A stretch of DNA of 64,000 bases from Luteitalea pratensis (GTDB lineage Bacteria > Acidobacteriota > Vicinamibacteria > Vicinamibacterales > Vicinamibacteraceae), in contig NZ_CP015136.1 of assembly GCF_001618865.1 (NCBI RefSeq), forward strand, positions 3,569,001 to 3,633,000, written 5' to 3'. The position numbers and the translations under genes are program-made. Of this stretch, positions 23,654 to 31,554 are shown in pieces; position 1 is the first letter of the stretch, and each line of letters begins with the position of its first letter. A model generated the notes under the pieces. It saw nothing but the letters and a program-made list of their open reading frames with translations. It ran no database searches and was not told the origin of the DNA.

Positions 23654-23898
23654 CCGACCGGGATCGCTTCGTCGATGAGCATGACGGGAATGTCCTCGCG
23701 CACCGGGTAGAGGTACTTGCCGTCGGCACGCACCAGCCCCTCGGTGACCGGCTCGGCGACGGCAGCGCCGCCGCGCGTCTTGACGTCGCCGGCGGCAATG
23801 CGCGCGTTCAACGCCGCCAACGTCTCCGCACTCGCAAGGGTGACCGGTGTCTTGTCTTCCGGGCACACGAGAATTTCGAGCAATTCGGCATCCACCAT
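23650..23898 (-). CDS. Trm112-family (UPF0434-like) small protein
   Basis: 82 residues beginning MVDAELLEILVCPEDKTPV and ending with YPVREDIPVMLIDEA, the two conserved parts of Trm112/UPF0434 proteins. Only one cysteine of the usual zinc ribbon remains (Cys12), so metal binding is doubtful. In other organisms the family activates methyltransferases or accompanies lipid A genes. Here it is coupled to a DUF2264 gene, an unusual partner. Confidence 0.78.
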   Translation of the reverse strand: MVDAELLEILVCPEDKTPVTLASAETLAALNARIAAGDVKTRGGAAVAEPVTEGLVRADGKYLYPVREDIPVMLIDEAIPVG

Positions 23899-23921
23899 GG
23901 GGGAGAGTTTACAGGGACTGC

Positions 23922-23968
23922 GGAACGCAGGAGCTCAGGAACGCAGGGAATCGGGAGTCGGGAGTCGG
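23922..23968 (+). repeat. octad then heptad array, word GGGAGTC
   Basis: Three octads (GGAACGCA, GGAGCTCA, GGAACGCA) run into three heptads (GGGAATC, GGGAGTC, GGGAGTC). It lies 23 bases upstream of the Trm112-like start, in the gap shared with the divergent TPR gene. Confidence 0.8.
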
Positions 23969-24051
23969 CCTGGGTAGCGTCGGGACGCTTGACGAACGCC
24001 TGGCGCGCCGGAGCCCAGAGGCGAAGGCGGGCCGAACGGTGAACACGGTCA

Positions 24052-24075
24052 GCGTCGAGCAAGCTCGACGCCTAC
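24052..24075 (-). repeat. REP-like palindrome, type B
   Basis: Read on the minus strand: GTAG, arms GCGTCGAGC and GCTCGACGC, loop TT. A 31-base stretch around it (from GGATGTAG to GCTGA) is identical to 57617-57647. Confidence 0.8.
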
Positions 24076-24108
24076 ATCCGACTGAAGAGTCCTGTGAGGT
24101 TGTTCGAC

Positions 24109-24134
24109 ATTCCCGGCATTCGCGGCATTCCGGC
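24109..24134 (+). repeat. short 9-base array, word ATTCCCGGC
   Basis: The units ATTCCCGGC, ATTCGCGGC and ATTCCGGC. The complementary word GGGAATGCC recurs in tandem at 38234-38290. It sits in the leader of the TPR gene. Confidence 0.6.
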
Positions 24135-24196
24135 ATTACCTGACTCTTGCCGTTCTGTTAGGATGCGGACCTCTACAACTCAGAGGAGATCTGGCC

Positions 24197-25831
24197 ATGC
24201 GCACGTTCGCGTGGACCTCGGCGGCTGCCGCGGTCCTGCTCGCAAGTGTGTCGTTCGTGGTACCGGCGCACGCACAGGATCAATCGAAGCTGAAGCCCAA
24301 GGACATCCCGCGGCTCATGGAGGAAGCCGACAAGTTCATTGCCGCCAACGATATTGCAAAGGCCCAGGCCTACCTGAAGGCGGTGATCGGACTCGATCCG
24401 AAGCAGTCGCAGGCGGCGTTCAAGCTCGGGAAGCTGTGCGAGGCCCAGAAGGACTGGGAGTGCACACTGACCAACTACCAGCTCGCGCTCGGGGCCTTGA
24501 CCGGCGCCGACAAGGCGCAGGCCGACATGGGGCTTGCCACCGGGCACCTCCAGGCTGGCCGCTACGCCGATGCCGCCGAGCACGCCGGCGCCGCGCTCGC
24601 ACTCGATCCGTCACGCGCGCAGGCGCACGTGATTCGTGCCGAATCGCTCGTCAAGCTGAAGAGCCCCGAAGCGCTCGCGGCCTGCGAGGCCGCGGTCAAG
24701 GCCGTGCCCGACAGCGCCGTCGCGCACGCGGCGCTCGGCGAGGCCCTTGTCGCTGCGGGACGAATGGCCGACGCGGAGGCGCCGCTCAAGAAGACCCTCG
24801 AACTGGACCCGAAACAACCGGCCGCGAGTGCGCAACTCGCGCAGGTGTTGGCGGCAAAGAAGGACCACCCGGGGACCATTGCCGCGGCGAGCCAGGCCCT
24901 GTCGGCCGATCCGGCACGCAAGGACCTCTACGCGTTGCGCGGTCGTGCCTACCTTGCGACTGGCGACGAGGCCAAGGCAGTCCAGGACCTGCACACGGCA
25001 GCTGCCGCCAATCCCAATGACAAGGCGCTGCTCCTGGCGCTGGCGACGCTGCAGCACAAGCAAGGGCGACTCGACGCGGCGGCGCAGCAGTACCGCGCGG
25101 TGATTGCCATCGACCCGAAGCTTGGTGAGGCGCAACTGGGGCTTGCCGACGTGCTCGTCACGAACAACGATCTGGCCAACGCGAAAACGCCCGCGACAGC
25201 CGCGGCCGCCCTGCTCGCCGACAACGCCCGGGCGCAGTACCTGCTCGGTCGCGTGCTCGAATACGACAAGCAGTACGACCAGGCGCTTGCGGCGTACGGC
25301 AATGCCGTCAAGCTCGATCCCTCCATCGCTGGCGCGCACTACGGACAGGGACGCATCCTGCGTGAGCAGAAGAAGGACGTGCCCGGCGCGCTCGCGGCGA
25401 TGGAGAAGGCGGTCGCCCTCGATGCCGCCGACCCCGGCATCCTCACCGAACTTGGAGCGGTGCTGTACGAATCCAAGCAGGTCGATCGCACCATTCAGAC
25501 ACTGGAGAAAGCCGTCAGTACTCCCGACTATGCCAACCCGATGGGATTGGCCGTACTCGGCCTGGCGCTCAAGGACAAGAAGGAATACGGCAAGGCGATT
25601 CCGCATCTCGAGAAAGCCGCGGAACTTGCACCGAAATGGTGGATGCCGCGCTGGGGAGCCGCCTGGTCGTACTTCGGCAGCTTCAAGACGGGTTGCCCAT
25701 GCGGGCCTGAGGATCAGGCCCGCGTGCAGAAGATGCAGGCGCACTACGACCAGATGGTCACGCTCGGCGGCAAAGACCCGGCCCTCGCCGAGCGTGTGAA
25801 GATGCTCGCCTCCGGGCTGAAGATCAAGTAG
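24197..25831 (+). CDS. secreted tetratricopeptide-repeat protein
   Basis: A 544-residue protein with a signal peptide (about 1-27, ending PAHAQ) and roughly a dozen TPR units from residue 35 to the end (for example AYLKAVIGLDPKQSQAAFKLGKL, AEAPLKKTLELDPKQPAASAQLAQVL). It has no enzymatic motif and is likely a periplasmic scaffold. A strong ribosome-binding site (AGAGGAG, 24182-24188) precedes the ATG by eight bases. It is a single gene followed by a long hairpin. The partner is unknown. Confidence 0.85.
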   Translation: MRTFAWTSAAAAVLLASVSFVVPAHAQDQSKLKPKDIPRLMEEADKFIAANDIAKAQAYLKAVIGLDPKQSQAAFKLGKLCEAQKDWECTLTNYQLALGALTGADKAQADMGLATGHLQAGRYADAAEHAGAALALDPSRAQAHVIRAESLVKLKSPEALAACEAAVKAVPDSAVAHAALGEALVAAGRMADAEAPLKKTLELDPKQPAASAQLAQVLAAKKDHPGTIAAASQALSADPARKDLYALRGRAYLATGDEAKAVQDLHTAAAANPNDKALLLALATLQHKQGRLDAAAQQYRAVIAIDPKLGEAQLGLADVLVTNNDLANAKTPATAAAALLADNARAQYLLGRVLEYDKQYDQALAAYGNAVKLDPSIAGAHYGQGRILREQKKDVPGALAAMEKAVALDAADPGILTELGAVLYESKQVDRTIQTLEKAVSTPDYANPMGLAVLGLALKDKKEYGKAIPHLEKAAELAPKWWMPRWGAAWSYFGSFKTGCPCGPEDQARVQKMQAHYDQMVTLGGKDPALAERVKMLASGLKIK

Positions 25832-25833
25832 CG

Positions 25834-25875
25834 GGAAGGGAGCGCACGGGCCGTCGATGCCGAGCGCTCCCTTCC
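25834..25875. terminator. long bidirectional hairpin
   Basis: Perfect 12-base arms GGAAGGGAGCGC (25834-25845) and GCGCTCCCTTCC (25864-25875) with an 18-base loop, starting two bases after the TPR stop and ending five bases before the end of the convergent gene. There is no T run. The position strongly suggests shared termination. Confidence 0.7.
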
Positions 25876-25880
25876 GTCAC

Positions 25881-26756
25881 CTACTTCTTCTGCGCCGTCG
25901 CAACCGTGGGCTCCGGCGCTTTCACGGTCCAGAACGGGTCGGCAGCGGACCATTCCTTGGGCAGCGTGCTCATCGACGGTCGAAGCCGGAAGATGTAGGA
26001 CCTCGAGGTCTCGACGGCCTCACGATGGACCTCACGCGACTGCTCGCGTCCGCTCTCCCCGACCGCCGCGCGGAATGCATCAGCCGTGTGCATCGGCCCG
26101 GAGGCATCGCCGGCAGCCAGCGTCGCTGACGGATACATGAAGTAGAACGTCAGGTCCTCGGTGCCAGCCTCGGACTCGTACACCGCCCAGTGCTCGTCCA
26201 TCTTGGCCTTCGTGTGTGCCTCGACCATCGCCCGCCAGAAGGCGCGGAACTCGCGATCGTGGCCCGCCTTCACCCGCACCACGTCGACCTGCATGAACCG
26301 CATCGCGGGCAGGCTGACATTGGCCTGGTAGCTCAGGGCTGGCCGGTACCCCGCCACGATCGACGTCGTACGCTCGAGGATGTCGGCTTCCTGCGACGAG
26401 AACCTGTCGGCGATGGCCTGCATCGACGGCGAACCTTCTACGGCATCCTCGGCCTTCTGGAAGTCGGCGTACGAGGCATATCCCGAGAAGAACCAAGCCT
26501 CGGTCGGTCCGGCCATCGAGGTCATGGCGAGCCAGTGCTGCGGCACGCCCGCTTTCGCAAATCCCTGCGCCCACGCGCTCTCGTTTGCCGCATGCGCGGC
26601 GCCGCGGCCCGGCTTGACCTCCTCGCGATAGATCACCAGTAACGGCGACGGAGTGCCGGGAGCCGCGGTCTCCTGGGCTTCGGCGGGCACGACGGGCAGG
26701 CTCGCAAAGAGGCCTGCACACACGCAAGTTCGGACGACGGACTTCACCAACGGCAT
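25881..26756 (-). CDS. secreted protein of unknown function, two NIPSNAP/ABM-like repeats
   Basis: A 291-residue protein with a signal peptide (about 1-28, ending PAEAQ). Two roughly 100-residue halves look alike: LLVIYREEVKPGRGAAHAANE with LAMTSMAGPTEAWFFSGYAS, and FMQVDVVRVKAGHDREFRAFW with WAVYESEAGTEDLTFYFMYP. This is the pattern of a dimeric alpha/beta-barrel (NIPSNAP/antibiotic-monooxygenase-like) fold. No catalytic residues can be named. It is convergent with the TPR gene and appears monocistronic. Confidence 0.65.
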   Translation of the reverse strand: MPLVKSVVRTCVCAGLFASLPVVPAEAQETAAPGTPSPLLVIYREEVKPGRGAAHAANESAWAQGFAKAGVPQHWLAMTSMAGPTEAWFFSGYASYADFQKAEDAVEGSPSMQAIADRFSSQEADILERTTSIVAGYRPALSYQANVSLPAMRFMQVDVVRVKAGHDREFRAFWRAMVEAHTKAKMDEHWAVYESEAGTEDLTFYFMYPSATLAAGDASGPMHTADAFRAAVGESGREQSREVHREAVETSRSYIFRLRPSMSTLPKEWSAADPFWTVKAPEPTVATAQKK

Positions 26757-26944
26757 CTCCTTCGGACGGTCCGCGCAAGCGGACGCGATTGCCCGATGCC
26801 GGCGGCATGCCGGCTCCGGGCTCTCACCACACTGGCGACACGCTCAGGCATGCCAGCAGTTGCAATGGATGAGTCAGAGGTTACCCCGACTGCGGCGCGA
26901 TGACAACGGCATGGACTTCGGGGCCGCCGCCGGGTGGCTCGACG

Positions 26945-28216
26945 TCACGCGTGCGACAGGAACACCGCGACGTGACCGGCTTCGTTGACGCGCGCGGGCC
27001 AACCCGCGTGCGTCAGCACCCGCGCTGCATCCGCAGCCAGCAATTCGTCGAGCCGATGTGACACCGCCGACGCGTTGGCCCACATCACTTCCGGTGCCGC
27101 TGACGAATCGGGGTCGTCGTAGTACCCATCGGCGCGCCGCGCGCCGAGGCCGAACTCCAGCCGCAGGGCATCGGCGCAGGTCCGCAGCCTGGCTTCGAAC
27201 GAGACCTCGCTGCGCAGGACGGCACCCATCTTCGACGTCATGGTCACCTCCGCATCATCGGCGTGCAGCGTGTACCACGGCACGACCCCGAGCGCAGACA
27301 GGTTGTCCATGCTGAAGGCGAACTCATCTGGCACCAGCAGGCCGTCGCGTTTGGCGTAGGTGAAGTAGCGGCACTCCATCGTCTCGGTCCAGTCCGTGCC
27401 GCACACCAGCAGGCCGCCCTCGAGCAGGAGCGCACCGAGGTGTTCGAGGGCCGTCTGCCTGAAGGCCGCATCGAAGTACAGAAGCATGTTGAAGCAGCGC
27501 ACGACGTTGGCCGGCTCGCCATCGAACCCGGCAAGGTCTGACCGCACGAACCGCAGGCCCGGACGTTCCGAGGCCAGGGCCGGGTCCACGGTCAGTGCGG
27601 CATGCGGGTGGCCGCCGTGTCCGCCTTCGTGACGCAATGCATGCAGCAATCCTTCGAAGCGAGCCTTCGACCCGCCCCAGTCCGAGAGCAGGGCGTTCCA
27701 CGCGTCGGTTGTCGGCACCAGTGGCTGGAAGTACTCCGCCTCGCCAGCCCCGTTGAACACGCAGTAGTTGTCCAGGCCGTCGTGCACGACGAATGCCGGC
27801 AGCGAGCGATCGACACCCACGATGTCCCAGCCGGGAAGGGCCGCGGCGCTGTCGAACGTGGTCAGCGGTGGAAATCCGCAGGCCACGTCGATGAGGCGCG
27901 AGGGCTGCGGAAACCGATGGGCGATGAGTGCGTCGATCTTGCGATGTCGACCCGCCAGGGTAATCGGTGGAACCCGGCCCTCCCACCGTTCCGGCAACAG
28001 CCGCGCTACGAGTGACGCCAGCATGCCTGCCTGGAACGGCGATACGTCGTGGGCCGGATAGCGCCCGGCGTGCATGAAGCGGAACTGCCGCTCGACAAAC
28101 ACACGCACGTCCTCACGGTCGATGGGCATCTCGCAGAGCCGGTCGACGACATCGGTCGACAGCCTGCCATCGAAATACGTGCGGTTCAGGCCTTCTGCGA
28201 AGGCACGGATGGACAT
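26945..28216 (-). CDS. class I SAM methyltransferase-like protein, unknown substrate
   Basis: A 423-residue cytoplasmic protein. The central Rossmann part has a glycine-rich motif I (LIDVACGFPPLTTFD, about 109-123) followed by WDIVGVDRSLPA with the ribose-binding Asp, and later NVVRCFNMLLYFDAAFRQTALEHLGALL, typical of a class I fold. The first 100 residues are helical and not recognised. No close family can be named. It is divergent from the matB-like gene, with about 155 bases between them. Confidence 0.6.
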   Translation of the reverse strand: MSIRAFAEGLNRTYFDGRLSTDVVDRLCEMPIDREDVRVFVERQFRFMHAGRYPAHDVSPFQAGMLASLVARLLPERWEGRVPPITLAGRHRKIDALIAHRFPQPSRLIDVACGFPPLTTFDSAAALPGWDIVGVDRSLPAFVVHDGLDNYCVFNGAGEAEYFQPLVPTTDAWNALLSDWGGSKARFEGLLHALRHEGGHGGHPHAALTVDPALASERPGLRFVRSDLAGFDGEPANVVRCFNMLLYFDAAFRQTALEHLGALLLEGGLLVCGTDWTETMECRYFTYAKRDGLLVPDEFAFSMDNLSALGVVPWYTLHADDAEVTMTSKMGAVLRSEVSFEARLRTCADALRLEFGLGARRADGYYDDPDSSAAPEVMWANASAVSHRLDELLAADAARVLTHAGWPARVNEAGHVAVFLSHA

Positions 28217-28371
28217 CTTGCTACCGCCCCGGGGTGATCAGCACCTGTGGCTGGATCGGAAACTCGCATGCTGACTCAGCAGTATCAGCGTGTCAAGCAA
28301 CACCGGCGACGTTGAATTGCCATGCGGGTGCGCGTCGACGACGCGTGGCCTGCGATATCGTTCAGCTCGCG

Positions 28372-29847
28372 ATGTCCTTGCTCGACCTCTACGACCTTTC
28401 GCTGCAAGGTCGGCGTGACACGCCGGCGCTGGACGTCCGGGGGCCGTCGGGACAGTGGCACACCTTCTCGTTCGGCGACCTCGACATCCGCAGCAACCGC
28501 CTCGCGCAGGTCCTCGCGTCGCGCGGTGTCAGGGCCGGCGACCGCGTCGCGTTCTGCCTGCCCAACCGCGTCACGGTCGTCGACCTGTGGCTCGCGGTGG
28601 TCAAGCTAGGCGCGATCGCAGTGCCCATCAACGTGCTCTATCGGGGGCGCGAAATCGCGCACATCCTCGGCGACGCCACACCATCCGCCGTGGTCACCAC
28701 AACCGATCGCGCGCCCGACTTCGAGGCCTCGTGTGCCTGCTGGACCGTCGACGCGCTCGAGGCCGACGCCTCCACGGCGGCCGCCATCCGGCCATCCGGC
28801 CGTGCCGATGCCGCCACGCCTGTCGCACTCATCTACACGTCGGGGACCACCGGCGTCGCCAAGGGCGCGGTGCTGACCCACGGCAACTTCGCGGCCAATG
28901 CGCTATCGCTGCTCACCGCCTGGGGCATCAGCAGCGCCGACCGCTATTTCGCTGCCTTGCCGCTCTTCCACGTCCACGGCCTGGGTAACGGCATCCAGTG
29001 CTGGCTGGCCAGCGGCTGTCACATGCGCCTCGTCGAGCGGTTCGAGCACGAGCAGGCCTGCGACTGGTTCGAGGACTACCGGCCGACGCTGTTCTTCGGC
29101 GTGCCGACGATGTACGTGCGCTTGCTCGACACCGCGCCGGCGCGCGCCCGCGCCATCGGCGAGCGCATGCGATTGTTCGTCTCCGGCTCGGCGCCGTTGC
29201 CGGCGCAGGTGCACGAGGACTTTGCCGCCCTGTTCGGGCACGTCATCCTGGAACGCTACGGCATGACCGAGACGTTGATGAACGTGAGCAATCCGCTCGT
29301 CGGCGAGCGGCGTCCCGGCACCGTGGGGCTGCCGATGCCGCTGGTTGCCGTGCGCATCCTCGACGAGGCGGGCGAACCGGTCACCGACGGCAAGACTGGC
29401 GAGCTCTGGGTGAAGGGCCCCAATGTGTGCGATCGCTACTGGAACCGCCCCGACGCAACAGCGTCCGCCTTTGTCGACGGCTGGTTCCGGACCGGAGACC
29501 TCGGCACCCGCAGCGCCGATGGTTACATCACGCTCCAGGGCCGGCGTAGCGACCTGATCATCTCCGGCGGCTTCAACATCTACCCGCGCGAGATCGAAGA
29601 GGTGCTGACCAGCCTGCCGGGAATCCGTGAAGCCGCGGTCGTGGGTGTCGCCGATGCGGTCCGTGGTGAGGTGCCGGTGGCGTACGTGGTAGCCGACACC
29701 GATCTCGATGTCTCGGCAGTGGAGAAGAGCCTGCGCGCCGAGATCGCGTCGTTCAAGGTACCGCGCGGGTTCGTCCGCGTCGACGCGCTGCCGCGCACAG
29801 CGCTCGGCAAGATCCAGAAGCACCTGTTGCCGGCCTGGACGCGATGA
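28372..29847 (+). CDS. acyl-CoA synthetase, probably malonyl-CoA synthetase (MatB-like)
   Basis: A 491-residue ANL-superfamily enzyme that activates a carboxylate with ATP and CoA. Motifs are IYTSGTTGVAKGAVLTH (about 154-170), the A5 segment ERYGMTE at about 297-303, WFRTGDLG, the hinge GRRSDLIISGGFNIYPREIE and the C-terminal lysine in TALGKIQKHLL. The choice of malonate rests on the general resemblance to MatB and on the next gene, a MatC-type carrier overlapping it by four bases (ATGA). Other dicarboxylates or acids remain possible. The ATG at 28372 is preferred because it gives the usual N-terminus; an upstream frame to 28234 lies in the promoter region. Confidence 0.82.
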   Translation: MSLLDLYDLSLQGRRDTPALDVRGPSGQWHTFSFGDLDIRSNRLAQVLASRGVRAGDRVAFCLPNRVTVVDLWLAVVKLGAIAVPINVLYRGREIAHILGDATPSAVVTTTDRAPDFEASCACWTVDALEADASTAAAIRPSGRADAATPVALIYTSGTTGVAKGAVLTHGNFAANALSLLTAWGISSADRYFAALPLFHVHGLGNGIQCWLASGCHMRLVERFEHEQACDWFEDYRPTLFFGVPTMYVRLLDTAPARARAIGERMRLFVSGSAPLPAQVHEDFAALFGHVILERYGMTETLMNVSNPLVGERRPGTVGLPMPLVAVRILDEAGEPVTDGKTGELWVKGPNVCDRYWNRPDATASAFVDGWFRTGDLGTRSADGYITLQGRRSDLIISGGFNIYPREIEEVLTSLPGIREAAVVGVADAVRGEVPVAYVVADTDLDVSAVEKSLRAEIASFKVPRGFVRVDALPRTALGKIQKHLLPAWTR

Positions 29848-31088
29848 ATCCGGCGTACCTGTCCGTCATTGCGCTCCTGCTCGTGATGGCCGCCAGTTTC
29901 GGCACGCGCCTGAACGTCGGGGTGCTTGCTGTGGCGCTTGCGTGGCTGGTGGCGGTGTTCGGCGCGGGATGGAAGGCCGATGCCGTGATGGCGGTCTTCC
30001 CCTCGTCGCTCTTCGTCACGCTGCTCGGCGTGACGCTGCTGTTCGGCGTGATGCAGGCCAACGGGACGATGGGGGCACTCACGCAGCGTGCGATCCACGC
30101 CTGCGGCGGTCGTACGGGCTGGCTCCCGCTGCTGCTCTTCGCACTGGCCTGCACGGTGAGCACGATGGGGCCGGGCGCCATCGCCACCATTGCATTGCTC
30201 GCGCCGGTGGGCATGGCGGCCGGTGCGCGAGCGGGACTGCCGCCGTTGCTGACCGCCCTGATGCTGGGCAACGGCGCCAACGCGGGCAACCTCTCACCGT
30301 TCAGTGCGGTCGGCGTGATCGTTTCGGCGGGCATGACCAGGGCCGGTGTCGGCGGTCACGAGTGGCAGGCGTGGGCGGCCAATTTCGTGGCGCACGCCCT
30401 GGCTGCGGCACTCGCATGGGTGCTGTTCGGCGGCCGGCGATTGCGGCGCCAAACGAATGACGTGGACGCGGGCCCGCTCACGCCACTCGACAGGCATCAC
30501 TGGACGACATTGGCGGTCGGCGCAGGGTGGGTAGCCGCCGTCGTGTTCCTGAAGGTCAACCTTGGCTTCGCCGCGTTCGCCGCCGCTGCCGTCCTCGTGC
30601 TGATTCGCGCCGGTGACGACACGGCGATGCTCAGGCATGTCCCCTGGGCCGTCATCGTGATGGTGTGCGGTGTGAGCCTGCTCATCGGCGTGCTCGAGGG
30701 CACCGGCGGCCTCGACCTGTTCAGCACGTTTCTGGCACGCATCGCAACGCCGGCGACGGTCAATGGCGTGATCGCCTTCGTGACCGGCGCGATCTCGACC
30801 TACAGCTCGACGTCGGGTGTGGTCTACCCGACGTTCCTGCCGACCGTGCCGGCACTCGTGCAGAAACTCGGCGGCGGCGATCCGTTGCAGATCGCCCTCA
30901 GCATCAACGTCGGCGCCGCCCTGGTCGACGTGTCGCCGCTCTCGACGATTGGCGCGCTCTGCATTGCGGCGCTCCCCGAAGGGCAGGACGCGACACATCT
31001 CTTCCGCCGCCTCCTGGCGTGGGGGATCTCGATGACCCTCGCCGGGGCGCTGTTCTGCCAGTTCGCGATCCGATGGTTCGCGACCTAG
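29844..31088 (+). CDS. dicarboxylate carrier, MatC/SLC13-like
   Basis: A 414-residue integral membrane protein with about ten to twelve TM segments. It begins directly with hydrophobic MNPAYLSVIALLLVMAASFG. The MatC N-terminal pattern and paired family loops MLGNGANAGNLSPFSAVGV (about 140-158) and the later SINVGAALVDVSPLSTIGAL indicate an inverted-repeat ion-transporter-like fold. It is translationally coupled to the acyl-CoA synthetase, so it likely imports the acid that enzyme activates (malonate by analogy). The stop is followed at once by GCATCAA/GCATCAG heptads. Confidence 0.8.
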   Translation: MNPAYLSVIALLLVMAASFGTRLNVGVLAVALAWLVAVFGAGWKADAVMAVFPSSLFVTLLGVTLLFGVMQANGTMGALTQRAIHACGGRTGWLPLLLFALACTVSTMGPGAIATIALLAPVGMAAGARAGLPPLLTALMLGNGANAGNLSPFSAVGVIVSAGMTRAGVGGHEWQAWAANFVAHALAAALAWVLFGGRRLRRQTNDVDAGPLTPLDRHHWTTLAVGAGWVAAVVFLKVNLGFAAFAAAAVLVLIRAGDDTAMLRHVPWAVIVMVCGVSLLIGVLEGTGGLDLFSTFLARIATPATVNGVIAFVTGAISTYSSTSGVVYPTFLPTVPALVQKLGGGDPLQIALSINVGAALVDVSPLSTIGALCIAALPEGQDATHLFRRLLAWGISMTLAGALFCQFAIRWFAT

Positions 31089-31109
31089 GCATCAAGCATC
31101 AGGCATCAG
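31089..31109 (+). repeat. heptad array, word GCATCAG
   Basis: Three heptads (GCATCAA, GCATCAG, GCATCAG) fill the gap between the stops of the convergent matC-like and queD genes. The queD stop codon lies inside it. The same word in complement forms the array at 45929-45963. Confidence 0.8.
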
Positions 31110-31543
31110 ATGGTGGCGATTTTCTCGACCACGAAGATGTTGTTCTCCGTCTCCTGGATGAGGACTTCGACGGTGTATGCGACGCCATGACCCGGGAACT
31201 TGTCGCGGATGTGGTCGACCACCTTGTCCCAGATGTAGAGGGCGACGTTCTCCACACTCGGGCCCTTGCCCTTCAGCATCACCACGCCCTCGGGCTCGAA
31301 CAAATCCGAGTCGAGGAACGTCGCGTCCTGCTCGGTGACCAGCATCTTGTGATCGAGCAAGCGCATCACGGCCTTGAGGTCGCCGAAGTCGAGCGCCATG
31401 TCGAGGTGATCGCGCGGGAAGGCCTCGCACGACACCGTCACGGTGCCGCGCCACGTGTGTCCGTGCACGAACTTGCACTTGCCGGGGTAACCGAGCTGCC
31501 GGTGCCCGGTGTGGAAATGTGAATGGACGATGATCTTTTCCAT
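31106..31543 (-). CDS. queD: 6-carboxytetrahydropterin synthase
   Basis: A 145-residue PTPS-fold enzyme for the second step of queuosine/7-deazaguanine synthesis, converting 7,8-dihydroneopterin triphosphate. Zinc ligands appear in HSHFHTGHR near the N-terminus and in the CKFVHGHTW segment, where a Cys three residues before His-Gly-His is the QueD-type catalytic pattern. LDFGDLK and the terminal VEVLIQETENNIFVVE are conserved parts of the fold. The ATG at 31543 gives normal family length; an upstream extension overlaps the PHP gene. No other queuosine gene is in the window. Confidence 0.85.
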   Translation of the reverse strand: MEKIIVHSHFHTGHRQLGYPGKCKFVHGHTWRGTVTVSCEAFPRDHLDMALDFGDLKAVMRLLDHKMLVTEQDATFLDSDLFEPEGVVMLKGKGPSVENVALYIWDKVVDHIRDKFPGHGVAYTVEVLIQETENNIFVVEKIATI

Positions 31544-31554
31544 CTCGGTCCATT

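Noticed and set aside
24052-24075. Rho-independent terminator
   Set aside because: The palindrome lies between divergent genes, has no T run and is identical to a distant copy, so a dispersed repeat is the better reading.
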